A stretch of DNA of 21,707 nucleotides from Deinococcus sp. (GTDB lineage: Bacteria; Deinococcota; Deinococci; Deinococcales; Deinococcaceae), in contig NZ_JANYGJ010000158.1 of assembly GCF_025362455.1 (NCBI RefSeq), forward strand, positions 1-21,707, in the 5' to 3' direction. This document shows, one piece after another, positions 1 to 8,436 of the stretch; within the stretch, counting starts at the first letter, position 1, and every line of letters begins with the position of its first letter. Position numbers and translations under genes: made by a program. The notes below the pieces were generated by a model. It did not search any database and was not told the origin of the DNA. It was given only the letters and a program-made list of their open reading frames with translations.

Positions 1-960
1 ATCGTCCTCCGGCCTGGCACCCCGGCTCATCAGGGCGCTCAGGGCCGCCTGGGCGGTGAGCTGGCCGCTCGCCACCGCCGCCACCCCCTGCACGATGGGC
101 AACTCGAAGCCCTGCGCCTGTGCCCAGGCGGCCAGCAATCCGGCGGTGCGCAGGCCCTCAACCACCTTCTCACCCTGGGCGGTGGGTTCGCCGCGTGCCA
201 GCGCCTCGCCCGCCGCCCGGTTGCGCGAATGCCTGCTGGTGGCGGTGGCGACCAGATCGCCCAGGCCGCTGAGGCCGTAGACGGTATCGGGCGCCGCACC
301 CTGCGAGGCCAGATACCGCGCCATCTCGCGCAGGCCACGGGTCATCACGCTGGCGCGGGCGTTGTCGCCCAGGCGCAGGCCGTCGCCCAGGCCAGCGGCG
401 ACGGCCACCACGTTCTTGAGCACGCCGCCGAGTTCCACGCCCGGCACGTCGCTGCTGGTGTAGACCCGCAGGCTGGGGGTCATCAGCGCGTCCTGTACGG
501 CGCGGGCCAGCTCGGCGTCCTGGCTGGCGACCACCGTGGCCGCAGGCAGGCCGCGCCCGATCTCCTCGGCGTGGTTGGGGCCGCTGAGCACCGCCAGGCG
601 CGAAAACCCCAGACTGCTTGCCAGCACGCTCAGGCGCTCGCCGCCGGGTGCCAGCCCCTTGGCGCACAGCACCACCGCCAGGTCGCGGGGCAGCGCCGAG
701 AGCAGCGCCTGCATCCCCACGCTGGGGACCGCCAGCAGCGCGGCGCCTGCACCGTCCAGGGCTCGCGTCAGATCGCTGGTGATCTCGATATTCTCAGGGA
801 GAGGCACGCCCGGCAGGTAAGCGGTGTTGACCCGGCCCCGGCGCAGTTCGGCGGCCAGGTCCTCGCGCCGCGCCCACAGCTTCACTCCGGCCTGGTGGCC
901 CGCCAGGCTGACGGCCAGCGCCGTGCCCCAGCCGCCCGCGCCGAGCACCGCCAGGTTCAC
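1..960 (-). CDS. gpsA: NAD(P)-dependent glycerol-3-phosphate dehydrogenase, 3' end cut by the window
   Basis: The enzyme reduces dihydroxyacetone phosphate to sn-glycerol-3-phosphate in the cytoplasm and so supplies the backbone for phospholipids. The conceptual protein starts VNLAVLGAGGWGTAL, with the Rossmann dinucleotide loop GAGGWG at residues 7-12. It continues with SGPNHAEEI, the GVELGGVLKNVVAVAAG segment holding the catalytic lysine, and GLSGLGDLVATATS followed by SRNR, all typical of GpsA. The GTG start lies inside the last codons of the upstream methyltransferase (GTGA overlap), so translation is probably coupled. The frame is still open at base 1 after 320 codons, close to the usual family length, so only a few codons should be missing. 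Identification is very secure. Confidence 0.96.
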   Translation of the reverse strand, partial: MNLAVLGAGGWGTALAVSLAGHQAGVKLWARREDLAAELRRGRVNTAYLPGVPLPENIEITSDLTRALDGAGAALLAVPSVGMQALLSALPRDLAVVLCAKGLAPGGERLSVLASSLGFSRLAVLSGPNHAEEIGRGLPAATVVASQDAELARAVQDALMTPSLRVYTSSDVPGVELGGVLKNVVAVAAGLGDGLRLGDNARASVMTRGLREMARYLASQGAAPDTVYGLSGLGDLVATATSRHSRNRAAGEALARGEPTAQGEKVVEGLRTAGLLAAWAQAQGFELPIVQGVAAVASGQLTAQAALSALMSRGARPEDD

Positions 961-1862
961 GGCTGCCGTCCCGGTTCGGCACTGTCCAGTTCTGCACTGT
1001 CCAGTTCGGCACTGCCCAGGTCTGAATTCCCCAACTCCGGATGCACCGACTCTGGACGCACCGACTCCGGGCCGCGCCGGGCAAAGACCCAGACGCGGGA
1101 CGAGTCAGGCGGCGGCGGCGCGTAATCGGGGTATTCCAGAATTTCCCAGCTCGCAAAACCGGCGCCGCGCAGCAGCGGTCCCAGGTCGGCGGGGTCGTAG
1201 CCGCGCTCAAAGTGCAACTCGGTGAATTCCTCGGCCAGCTCGGCGAGGTCGCTGTGCTCACCGGGAATCAGGCGGCAGAACGCCTGCACCACGCCCAGGT
1301 CACGCGCCGCGTCGTAGGTGTGCGACCAGTGGTAATGCACCTCGGCGCCGTCCGGCAGCGGCTCCACACCCTCGATGCTGTCGCCCTCCCAGAGCTCGCG
1401 CACGCCGGTGCGGGTATTGACATCGAAGGCCAGCAGTCCGCCGGGGTTCAGCGCCCGGTAAGCGCGGCTCAGTGCCCGGCCCAGGTCGCCGTCTCCCAAC
1501 AGGTTGTTGTAGCTGTCGAACACGCAGCTCACCAGGTCGAAGGTGAGTGGGCCAGACCCGGACAATTCGGAGGTCAGCTCAAAGTCGCGCAGGTCGCCCG
1601 CTATAAATTTCACGTCCGGCAGGCGTTCGGCGGCCACGCGCAGCATCTCGGCGCTGCCGTCCAGCCCGGTGACGCCGATTCCGGCAGCGTGCAGCTCGCG
1701 GGTCAGCCCACCCGTGCCGCAGGCCAGGTCCAGCGCGGTGCGGATGTTCAGGCCCTGGTCGGTGGCGTAGCTGAGGATGAACTCGGCCCAGGCGTCATAT
1801 TCGATATCGGCCATGATGGCGTCGTAAACGCGGGCCAGGGCCGTGAACGGGGCGTGTTGCAC
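957..1862 (-). CDS. Class I SAM-dependent methyltransferase
   Basis: This is a probable small-molecule methyltransferase of 301 residues; its substrate cannot be told from the sequence. Motif I is ALDLACGTGGLT (about residues 43-54), followed by GVTGLDGS (63-70) as the acidic loop and FIAGDLRDF (86-94), which is the usual Rossmann order for methyltransferase domains. The GTG start is chosen because a TATCAT box sits exactly six bases upstream, which fits a leaderless transcript. No Shine-Dalgarno sequence is visible. The last 35 or so residues are low complexity (repeated SAELD), encoded by 15-bp tandem repeats and not part of the fold. The stop overlaps the gpsA start, so the two genes form an operon. 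Confidence 0.85.
   Translation of the reverse strand: MQHAPFTALARVYDAIMADIEYDAWAEFILSYATDQGLNIRTALDLACGTGGLTRELHAAGIGVTGLDGSAEMLRVAAERLPDVKFIAGDLRDFELTSELSGSGPLTFDLVSCVFDSYNNLLGDGDLGRALSRAYRALNPGGLLAFDVNTRTGVRELWEGDSIEGVEPLPDGAEVHYHWSHTYDAARDLGVVQAFCRLIPGEHSDLAELAEEFTELHFERGYDPADLGPLLRGAGFASWEILEYPDYAPPPPDSSRVWVFARRGPESVRPESVHPELGNSDLGSAELDSAELDSAEPGRQP
975..1072. repeat. 15-bp tandem repeats in the methyltransferase 3' end
   Basis: Three near-identical 15-bp units lie at 975-1019 (ttcggcactgtccag and variants). Two more units of a different sequence lie at 1043-1072 (gcaccgactctggac and variant). The 15-bp length keeps the frame and gives the repetitive tail of the methyltransferase. The likely origin is replication slippage. 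Confidence 0.85.
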
Positions 1863-1868
1863 CCGCGC

Positions 1869-1874
1869 ATGATA
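1869..1874 (-). promoter_or_regulatory. -10 box (TATCAT) for the methyltransferase-gpsA operon
   Basis: TATCAT on the minus strand is followed by six bases and then the GTG start, so transcription would begin at or next to the start codon. No convincing -35 box is seen. Confidence 0.55.
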
Positions 1875-1973
1875 CCTGGCCGGGCGAGTCGGCGCCGCCC
1901 TGCCGCTTCAGCAAGGCCCCGCTTCCCCGGCATGTCATCAGGTTTGCCCAGCGCACACCTCACGTTCGGCGGC

Positions 1974-1979
1974 TAGCAT
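1974..1979 (+). promoter_or_regulatory. -10 box (TAGCAT) for the secreted protein gene
   Basis: TAGCAT is followed by six bases and the ATG at 1986. This arrangement predicts a leaderless mRNA. No clear -35 box is visible at the usual distance. Confidence 0.55.
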
Positions 1980-1985
1980 ACGGCC

Positions 1986-2522
1986 ATGATTTCGTTTCGT
2001 CCGGGCCTGGCCCTGATCGCCCTCACGCTCGCTCCGGCCCTGGCCCAGACCGCGCCTGCCGATCCTGGCAGCGTGCCGCTGGTGCGCGTCAAGGACGCCC
2101 GACTGCCGTTCACCGTCAGCCTGCCCAGAACCTGGGTCGGGGTCAACCTCAAAGACAACCTCGGCGGCGTGACCATCGTGAGCCGTGCGCAGGCCGGAGC
2201 GCCGCTGATGAGATTGCTGTTTTTGCCCAAGAACGGCAAGCTGCTCAACCTGGATACCGAATTCAGGAACTTCGAGGCCACCGTCAGGGAAGCCGGCGCC
2301 AGCCTCAAGCTGCAAAGCCAGCGCCCGGCCCGCTACGGCGGCGTGGCGGGCACCGAGCGGGTCTACGCCATCACCGGAGCCAAGCCCGGCGCCCTGAACA
2401 TGCGGGTGTGGTTCGGCAACGGCGTGCGCAACTTCTACAGCTTCCAGCTCACCGCGCCCAGCGCCGAGTTCGCCAAAATCGACGCCCTGTTCGGCAAGGT
2501 GCTCGCCAGCGTGGCCTTCTGA
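1986..2522 (+). CDS. Secreted protein of unknown function
   Basis: The protein has 178 residues. Its N-terminus is a classic signal peptide, with a basic start, a hydrophobic stretch at about 5-19, and a likely cut after ALA at residue 20. The mature part begins TAPADPGSVPLVRV. It contains a 'PFTVSLPRTWVGV' stretch and ends with an amphipathic segment (SAEFAKIDALFGKVLASVAF). This pattern, a Pro-rich first strand with a conserved Trp and a C-terminal helix, resembles PsbP/DcrB (DUF1795-like) proteins, but that is only an impression from the pattern. There is no lipobox, so it should be periplasmic or extracellular. The gene stands alone with its own leaderless-type promoter. Confidence 0.75.
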   Translation: MISFRPGLALIALTLAPALAQTAPADPGSVPLVRVKDARLPFTVSLPRTWVGVNLKDNLGGVTIVSRAQAGAPLMRLLFLPKNGKLLNLDTEFRNFEATVREAGASLKLQSQRPARYGGVAGTERVYAITGAKPGALNMRVWFGNGVRNFYSFQLTAPSAEFAKIDALFGKVLASVAF

Positions 2523-2607
2523 ACGTGGCCTGTTGAGCCTTGACGCAGCGCCCCGTCAGCTTCGGCCCTGACATCAGACGACCTCGCTTCACGTCAGGGG
2601 TACGCTC

Positions 2608-2613
2608 CATACT
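2608..2613 (+). promoter_or_regulatory. Possible -10 box (CATACT) for the acetyltransferase gene
   Basis: CATACT matches four of six bases of the TATAAT consensus and sits exactly six bases before the ATG at 2620, the same geometry as other genes here. It is weaker than the others because the first T is missing. Confidence 0.35.
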
Positions 2614-2619
2614 GCCTGC

Positions 2620-3162
2620 ATGCACCATGACCTGCTGCTCACGCACGGCGCCTATCAGCTCCGCGCCCTGGTTGAAGCTGACACCCAGCACCTGCTGGCG
2701 CTGGCCGGGCGTCACGCCGCCGAGTACGTTCAGATGGGCGTTTCACCGACCCTGCCCGCCTTCTACGCGGACGCGCCCGACCAGATGCATTTCGTCTCGC
2801 TGGTGGGCGGCGAATATGCCGGAAGCACCCGCTACATGGAGCTGCGACCGGCCCACAGGCGTCTGGAGATCGGCAGCACCTGGCTGGCGCCCCCGTTCAT
2901 GCGCACCGCCGCCAACCGCACCTTCAAGCTGCTGCAACTGACCCACGCCTTCGAGGTGATGGGGATGTGCCGGGTCGAGATCAAGACCGACCTGGTGAAT
3001 GTCCGGTCTCAGATGGCGATTGCGGCCCTGGGCGCGGTGCGCGAAGGCGTACTCCGCAAGCACATGGTCCGCATGGACGGAAGTGCGCGCGACACGGTGA
3101 TGTTCAGCATCACGGACGACGAATGGCCGGGGGTGAAGGCGAGACTGGAGAAGGGGAGATGA
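2620..3162 (+). CDS. GNAT-family N-acetyltransferase (RimJ/RimL-like)
   Basis: The 180-residue protein fits an acetyl-CoA-dependent acetyltransferase of the RimJ/RimL type. After a strand-rich N-terminus it has IGSTWLAPPFMRTAANRTFK (about 87-106, the acetyl-CoA loop region). Next come HAFEVMGMCRVEIKTDLVN and RSQMAIAALGAVREGVLR, which match the conserved 'NxxSxxAIxxLGxxxEGxxR' segment of the family. It ends in RDTVMFSITDDEWPGVKARL, also family-typical. The acetyl-CoA loop is less glycine-rich than in most members. The substrate is unknown and could be a protein N-terminus or a small amine. The stop codon overlaps the next ATG (ATGA), so it is coupled to the SUKH-like gene. Confidence 0.87.
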   Translation: MHHDLLLTHGAYQLRALVEADTQHLLALAGRHAAEYVQMGVSPTLPAFYADAPDQMHFVSLVGGEYAGSTRYMELRPAHRRLEIGSTWLAPPFMRTAANRTFKLLQLTHAFEVMGMCRVEIKTDLVNVRSQMAIAALGAVREGVLRKHMVRMDGSARDTVMFSITDDEWPGVKARLEKGR

Positions 3163-3848
3163 CCGACGCAGATACTCCGCTGACCGACGTATTGGCACAG
3201 ATCGACGCCTGGTATCTGGTGAACGTTCCGGCCATCCACGCCACGCTCCGCCCCGGAGTCACCGACGCCGAGCTGGACGCGCTGGAGCAGAAGACCAAGC
3301 TGAAATTGCCGGAAGCGTTTCGCACGCTGTACAAGTGGCACGACGGCGACGGAGGAGGGATTGCCTCGTTCGGGCTAGGGCTTGTGCGGCTGGCTCACGT
3401 ACAGTTCGCCTGGAATACCTGGCAGGATGTCGCCGCCGACTGGCCCGAGGAACTCGACCTTGATGCCGGGTCGTTTCCAGCCGGGGCAATTCAGCAGCGC
3501 TACAGCACACCCGGTTGGCTCGGCTTTCTGGAGGATTGGGGTGGGAATTACGTGGGTGTGGATTTCAACCCTGGCCCTGCTGGAACCGTCGGGCAGGTCA
3601 TCACCTTCGGGCGCGACGAGGAGAAGAAATACGTGCTGGCGAACTCGCTCGAAGACTTTCTGCGCGAGTACGAACGTCGTCTGAGCACAGGCCAGGCCAG
3701 CGTGGTGAAACTGGAAGGCTACGATCAGGAAACGCTGAGCATCCAGCTTCACGACAGCAGAGGCCGCCATACCGAGGGCTACCACGTCCTGGCCGATCTT
3801 TTCCCCGGTTTCGGCGCCGCCCCCGACGACCGCCGCCCCCGCCCTTAA
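3159..3848 (+). CDS. SMI1/KNR4 (SUKH superfamily) protein
   Basis: The 229-residue protein carries a SUKH fold: GVTDAELDALEQKTKLKLPE followed by AFRTLYKWHDGDGGG, then WGGNYVGVDFNPGPAGTVGQ and an acidic or aromatic end (EDFLREYERRL). The pattern 'LPxxFRxLYxxHDG ... GNYxGxDxxPGPxGxxGQV' is the hallmark of SMI1/KNR4 proteins. Many bacterial SUKH proteins are immunity proteins for polymorphic toxins, while others have housekeeping or unknown roles. No toxin gene is adjacent, so immunity is not supported here. The ATG overlaps the acetyltransferase stop and has an AAGGGGAG ribosome binding site just before it. That choice discards about 64 codons of open frame further upstream, which overlap the acetyltransferase gene. 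Confidence 0.87.
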   Translation: MTDADTPLTDVLAQIDAWYLVNVPAIHATLRPGVTDAELDALEQKTKLKLPEAFRTLYKWHDGDGGGIASFGLGLVRLAHVQFAWNTWQDVAADWPEELDLDAGSFPAGAIQQRYSTPGWLGFLEDWGGNYVGVDFNPGPAGTVGQVITFGRDEEKKYVLANSLEDFLREYERRLSTGQASVVKLEGYDQETLSIQLHDSRGRHTEGYHVLADLFPGFGAAPDDRRPRP

Positions 3849-3911
3849 CCCACTCCCCACCTCCCACTCCCCACTGCCCCGATCTGGGACTTTTCCCCAC
3901 CCCGCTGGGCG

Positions 3912-3917
3912 TAAACT
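3912..3917 (+). promoter_or_regulatory. -10 box (TAAACT) for mqnE
   Basis: TAAACT is followed by six bases and the mqnE ATG at 3924, predicting a leaderless transcript. The region just before it (3849-3880) is a C-rich run built of repeated cccactcccca blocks. Confidence 0.6.
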
Positions 3918-3923
3918 ACCTCC

Positions 3924-5054
<1,131 letters not shown>

Positions 5055-5056
5055 TC

Positions 5057-5083
5057 TTGCTCGATTCGGGTTTGCGCTAAGGT
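5057..5083 (+). promoter_or_regulatory. Possible promoter for the NTF2-like gene and mqnA
   Basis: TTGCTC at 5057-5062 and TAAGGT at 5078-5083 are separated by 15 bases, short of the ideal 17. A transcript from here would carry a short leader with the strong ribosome binding site. Transcription could equally continue from mqnE. Confidence 0.35.
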
Positions 5084-5098
5084 GCGGGGCAGATGAGC

Positions 5099-5109
5099 GG
5101 AGGTGATCC
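5099..5109 (+). promoter_or_regulatory. Near-perfect Shine-Dalgarno sequence deciding the start at 5114
   Basis: GGAGGTGATCC is an 11-base complement to the 3' end of 16S rRNA. It sits 10 bases (from GGAGG) before the ATG at 5114, so that ATG is preferred over the in-frame ATG at 5093. Confidence 0.8.
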
Positions 5110-5113
5110 ATCC

Positions 5114-5554
5114 ATGTCTTCCGGTGAACAGCCCCTGAATTCTCTGCTGTCCGGTGAATTCGGTCTGGACAGCCCCGCCGCTCAATATCTGCCCCCCACC
5201 ATCGACGGTCTCGACGATTTCCTGACCCTCAACGCCGTGCTGATTCTCGACGACGCCTGGAACGCCGCCTACCAGGCCCGCAACGTCCACGCGCTCGCCG
5301 AGATTCTGGCGAACGATTGGACCGGGTTCCTGCCGGACGGCCAGGTGGTAGACAAGCGGACGCTGCTGATGGCGCTGGGCACCTACCCGGACGAGGCGCT
5401 GACCTTCACGCGCCACGCGGCCAGGCTCTACGGCGCGGTGGCGGTCACGCGCGGCAGCCTCGGTGTGGACGGCGTACACGTCCAGAGCTTCCTGCGCGTC
5501 TACGCCCGCTGGGGCAGCCAGTGGAAGGCCGTCTGCGTGCAGGTGGTGGCGTGA
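5114..5554 (+). CDS. NTF2-like (SnoaL/DUF4440-type) protein in the menaquinone cluster
   Basis: The protein has 146 residues. It shows the usual alpha+beta cone pattern: DDAWNAAYQARNVHALAEIL as the first helices, WTGFLPDGQVVDKRTLLMAL, then alternating strands ending FLRVYARWGSQWKAVCVQVV. This matches DUF4440/SnoaL-like members of the NTF2 superfamily, which include small enzymes and ligand-binding proteins. The exact role is unknown. It lies between mqnE and mqnA and its stop overlaps the mqnA GTG (GTGA), so the two are probably made together. Involvement in futalosine-route metabolism is an inference from position only. An in-frame ATG at 5093 is possible, but the Shine-Dalgarno sequence favours 5114. 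Confidence 0.82.
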   Translation: MSSGEQPLNSLLSGEFGLDSPAAQYLPPTIDGLDDFLTLNAVLILDDAWNAAYQARNVHALAEILANDWTGFLPDGQVVDKRTLLMALGTYPDEALTFTRHAARLYGAVAVTRGSLGVDGVHVQSFLRVYARWGSQWKAVCVQVVA

Positions 5555-6411
5555 GCGAGCCCAAACAACCCTACCCCATCGGCCTGATCTACTACACCAA
5601 CGTCGCCCCGATTCTCGATTACCTGGAGATACCGAGCGGCGTGGAGGTCATCAGGGGCGTGCCCACCGAGATGAACGCCGCGCTGCTGTCTGGCCGGGTC
5701 AACATGGCCAACATCAGCGGCGTGGAGTTTATTCGCAACGCCGACCGGCTCGCCGCCCTGCCCGACTTCTCGGTGAGCGTGCTGGGGCCGGTCTACAGCG
5801 TGAATCTGTTTCACCGCAGACCCTGGGCCGAGCTGCGCGGGGGCCGCATCGCCCTGACCGCCCAGAGTGCCACCAGCGTGGCCCTGCTCGAAGTGCTGCT
5901 GCGCGAAACCGGCGTGCAGGCCAAGCTGGAACGGGCGGAGGGCTCGGCCCTGGCCCTGCTGGACTCCGGCTACGACGGTGTGCTCCGCATCGGTGACGAC
6001 GCTCTGCGCGAGTGGTACGAGGTCGTCGGTCCCATCGGCGAGGAGGTCAGCATGCTCGACCTGCCGCACGCCAGGCACGGCGTCACCGTCACCGACCTGG
6101 CCCAGCGCTGGTTCGGCCTGACCGGGCATCCCTTCGCCTTTGCCGTCTGGGCCTACCGCAAGGACGCGCCGCCGCCCCACGCGCTCCTCCAGGCCATGCG
6201 GGTCGCCCGGCGCCGGGGCATCGGCCATCTGGGTGAGGTAGCGCAGCGCCACGCCGCCCGTCTGGGACTGCCCGAACGGGTCGTGCAGCACTACCTCTGG
6301 AACTTCCGCTACCACCTGGAGGCGCCGGACCGCCTGGGCCTGAACGAGTTCGCCGATAAAGTGGCGCCCGGTCACGCGCCGCTGGAGTTCGGCAACGGGC
6401 AGGTGGGGTGA
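5551..6411 (+). CDS. mqnA: Chorismate dehydratase
   Basis: MqnA removes water from chorismate to give 3-[(1-carboxyvinyl)oxy]benzoate, the entry step of the futalosine menaquinone pathway. The 286-residue protein begins PYPIGLIYYTNVAPILDYLE and continues with GVPTEMNAALLSGRVNMANI and SGVEFIRN, the family's ligand-pocket segments. It goes on with SATSVALLEVLLRE and GYDGVLRIGDDAL. This is a periplasmic-binding-protein-like fold without a signal peptide, as expected for the cytoplasmic enzyme. The GTG start overlaps the stop of the NTF2-like gene by four bases. Frame upstream of this GTG is open but belongs to a shadow of that gene. Confidence 0.93.
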   Translation: MSEPKQPYPIGLIYYTNVAPILDYLEIPSGVEVIRGVPTEMNAALLSGRVNMANISGVEFIRNADRLAALPDFSVSVLGPVYSVNLFHRRPWAELRGGRIALTAQSATSVALLEVLLRETGVQAKLERAEGSALALLDSGYDGVLRIGDDALREWYEVVGPIGEEVSMLDLPHARHGVTVTDLAQRWFGLTGHPFAFAVWAYRKDAPPPHALLQAMRVARRRGIGHLGEVAQRHAARLGLPERVVQHYLWNFRYHLEAPDRLGLNEFADKVAPGHAPLEFGNGQVG

Positions 6412-6463
6412 GTCAGCTCATCGTTGACCTTCGGTTGGACGAACATCCAGAACCTACCAGCTT

Positions 6464-6526
6464 GTCATGCTGAGCGCAGCGAAGGAGCTTATCTTCAGCG
6501 AGATCCTTCGCTGCGCTCAGCATGAC
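6464..6526. repeat. Long perfect inverted repeat between mqnA and the pseudouridine synthase gene
   Basis: A 23-bp arm at 6464-6486 (gtcatgctgagcgcagcgaa and on) is perfectly complementary to 6504-6526, with a 17-base loop. A further 8-bp pair, gaacatcc at 6441-6448 and ggatgttc at 6529-6536, brackets it. It lies between convergent genes, so it may stop transcription from both sides, although there is no T-run. The sequence style (CTGAGCGCAGCGAAGGA) resembles widely dispersed palindromic elements that I have seen in unrelated bacteria. Confidence 0.85.
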
Positions 6527-6577
6527 CAGGATGTTCAGGCGAATGGAGTAAAAATATCCGAGTCCAGCACTTTCCCC

Positions 6578-7483
6578 TTACCCCGGCTCACTTCGTTCCA
6601 GCTCCGGCGGGGGCGGGGCGACCAGCTCCAGCGTCTGGCCACTGCCCGGATGCCGGAAGTGCAATCGGTGCGAGTGCAGCCAGTAGCCGCCGTCGCCGGG
6701 CAGGCCGGGCAGTTCTGAGAGCGGCAGGCCACCGACTCCGTAGAGCGGATCGCCGACGAGCGGGTGTCCGGCCCAGGCGAGGTGAATGCGAATCTGGTGC
6801 GGGCGCCCGGTGCGGATGTCCACCTCGAAGAGCGTCTGTACTTCGCGGCGCTCCAGCACCCGTGCCCGGCTGTGTGAGGGCTTGCCAGTCGGGCTGGCGG
6901 CCCAGACCTCGCCCAGACGCGGATGCGGCACCGGGCCAATCGCGGCGCGGATGTCGTACTCGTCCTGGTGGGCTCGCCCCTCACCCAGCGCCAGGTAGCG
7001 CTTGCCGACCTGATGCTCGCGCCAGGCTGCTGAGAGCGAGGCGGCGCTGGCTGGCGTGCGGGCGAACAGCACCAGCCCGGAGGTGCCGCGCCCCAGCCGG
7101 TGCAGGGGGCTGGCCTCCGGAAACTGCTGGCGCACCAGATGCAGCAGGGTATGGGTCAGAAAGCCGCCTCCCGGCAGCGTCGGCAGCCCACCCGGCTTGG
7201 CGACGGCCAGCAGCTCGGCGTCCTGGTGGAGCAGCCCAAAACGCAGCGGCACCATTTCCTCTTGCCAGGGCGGGCGTTGCCAGCTCACCGTCTGGCCGGG
7301 CCGGAGCCGTTCGCCGCCGCTGGCCCGCAGGCCGTTCACCGTCACTTCACCCAGGTCGAGCCGGGCCTGCCAGGTGCCGCTGTCCGAGTGGGCGTAGCGC
7401 CCGCTGAGGTAGTCCAGCACGCGCTGTCCCCGCTGGGCCGGGCCGATCTGCTCGCGGTAGGTGTAGCCGCCGTTCAGGGCCAT
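6578..7483 (-). CDS. RluA-family pseudouridine synthase with Gly in place of the catalytic Asp
   Basis: The 301-residue protein has an S4-like RNA-binding segment at about 18-65, VAKPGGLPTLPGG near 94-106 and GRPHQIRIHLAWAGHPLVGD near 225-245, all typical of RluA enzymes. These convert uridine to pseudouridine in rRNA or tRNA. In the active-site motif, usually HRLDRxTSG, the sequence reads HRLGRGTSG, so residue 131 is Gly where the catalytic Asp is expected (bases near 7090-7110). The protein may be inactive or belong to a subfamily with this change. I recall similar motifs in some plant and cyanobacterial homologues but cannot verify this. The ATG is six bases after a TAGGCT box. Confidence 0.88.
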   Translation of the reverse strand: MALNGGYTYREQIGPAQRGQRVLDYLSGRYAHSDSGTWQARLDLGEVTVNGLRASGGERLRPGQTVSWQRPPWQEEMVPLRFGLLHQDAELLAVAKPGGLPTLPGGGFLTHTLLHLVRQQFPEASPLHRLGRGTSGLVLFARTPASAASLSAAWREHQVGKRYLALGEGRAHQDEYDIRAAIGPVPHPRLGEVWAASPTGKPSHSRARVLERREVQTLFEVDIRTGRPHQIRIHLAWAGHPLVGDPLYGVGGLPLSELPGLPGDGGYWLHSHRLHFRHPGSGQTLELVAPPPPELERSEPG

Positions 7484-7489
7484 TTTTGT

Positions 7490-7495
7490 AGCCTA
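7490..7495 (-). promoter_or_regulatory. -10 box (TAGGCT) for the RluA-family gene
   Basis: On the minus strand TAGGCT is followed by ACAAAA and the ATG at 7483. It lies in a 94-base divergent intergenic stretch shared with the gene at 7578. Confidence 0.55.
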
Positions 7496-7564
7496 GCGCA
7501 GCGCATGCTCACAAATCTGGGTCAAGCTGACTCAACGCTAAAGGGGACGCTCATGTCTGCCCGC

Positions 7565-7570
7565 TAGGAT
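7565..7570 (+). promoter_or_regulatory. -10 box (TAGGAT) for the secreted protein gene
   Basis: TAGGAT is followed by seven bases and the ATG at 7578, again predicting a leaderless or nearly leaderless mRNA. Confidence 0.55.
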
Positions 7571-7577
7571 ACGTGCC

Positions 7578-8408
7578 ATGTCCAAAGCTCCCCACCTCAA
7601 GGTTGCGCTGGTCTGCGCCGCGCTGCTCACCTCCGGCCTGAGTGCGGCCCAGAGCGCCACGCCCGCCACCCCGGTGCCCGCTGCTGTCCCTGCTCCGGTG
7701 CCGTCCCCTGCGGCGCCCGCTGCTCCGCAAACCCCGGTGCGCCTGAGCGTGCCCAGCAACGCCGCCTCGGCCCTGGGCATCGAGGTCAGCGGCGTGGTGG
7801 GGGGCCGTCTGGTGGGCTGCCCACGGACCCTCAAGCTCAGCGCGGGCGCACTGTGTCTGTACGCCCAGAACACCGCCCCGGCGCTGCGGCCCCTCATTAA
7901 AACCAAGCTCGGCGCGCGGGCCGGTGAATGGAAGATGACGGGTCAGGCCAGCAGTCTGGCGGTCACCTCCGGCAAAACGCTGGCGCTGGTGCTGCTGGCC
8001 CAAATTTCGCCCAAGGAGACGCTGGTGGTGGTGGATACCCCCGCTCCGGTGGCCGCCCAGAGTGCTGGCAAGCGCCCCGCTACCCCGGCGGGCGTCGTCA
8101 AGGGTGAGCTGTACCTGCTCGGCAGCGACCTCAAGGGCCTGGTCAACGTCACGGCCCTGAGCGGGGGCCAGTTCAAGTTGGAGCGCAGCGGTCAGCAGCC
8201 CCTGACCGTCACGGCGGGCAAGACCGGCGCCAGCTCAGGCACCAGCGGCAGCGTCGAACTGCCGCTGGCGCCCGCCTCGGACGGCAGGAACCTGCTGCTG
8301 CCCTTTTCGGCGCTGGGCGCCCTGGGCTGCACGTCCACGCCCAACGGCAAGGTGCTGACGGTGGCCTGCGGGGCTGGCAGCGTGGGCGTCAAGCCGATTG
8401 TGTTCTGA
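7578..8408 (+). CDS. Secreted Ala/Pro-linker protein of unknown function
   Basis: The protein has 276 residues. It begins with a signal peptide (basic SKAPHLK, hydrophobic core at 8-20, likely cut after SAA at about 24) and then a Pro/Ala-rich linker (about 26-52). The rest reads as two similar segments. GELYLLGSDLKGLVNVTAL and LLLPFSALGALGCTSTPNGK each resemble the small repeated domain found at the N-terminus of copper amine oxidases and in cell-wall proteins (strand, then a short helix with LxALG, then a 'NGK' turn). This similarity is an impression, not proven. Cysteines near both ends could form a disulfide. The protein is probably periplasmic or surface-attached. Confidence 0.75.
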   Translation: MSKAPHLKVALVCAALLTSGLSAAQSATPATPVPAAVPAPVPSPAAPAAPQTPVRLSVPSNAASALGIEVSGVVGGRLVGCPRTLKLSAGALCLYAQNTAPALRPLIKTKLGARAGEWKMTGQASSLAVTSGKTLALVLLAQISPKETLVVVDTPAPVAAQSAGKRPATPAGVVKGELYLLGSDLKGLVNVTALSGGQFKLERSGQQPLTVTAGKTGASSGTSGSVELPLAPASDGRNLLLPFSALGALGCTSTPNGKVLTVACGAGSVGVKPIVF

Positions 8409-8436
8409 GCCTAAATTAAGCTAATCTGAAACATAT

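Noticed and set aside
2523..2619. Hairpin around ccctgac and gtcaggg as a terminator
   Set aside because: The stem is short with a loop of about 20 bases and no T-run, so it is too weak to report as a feature.
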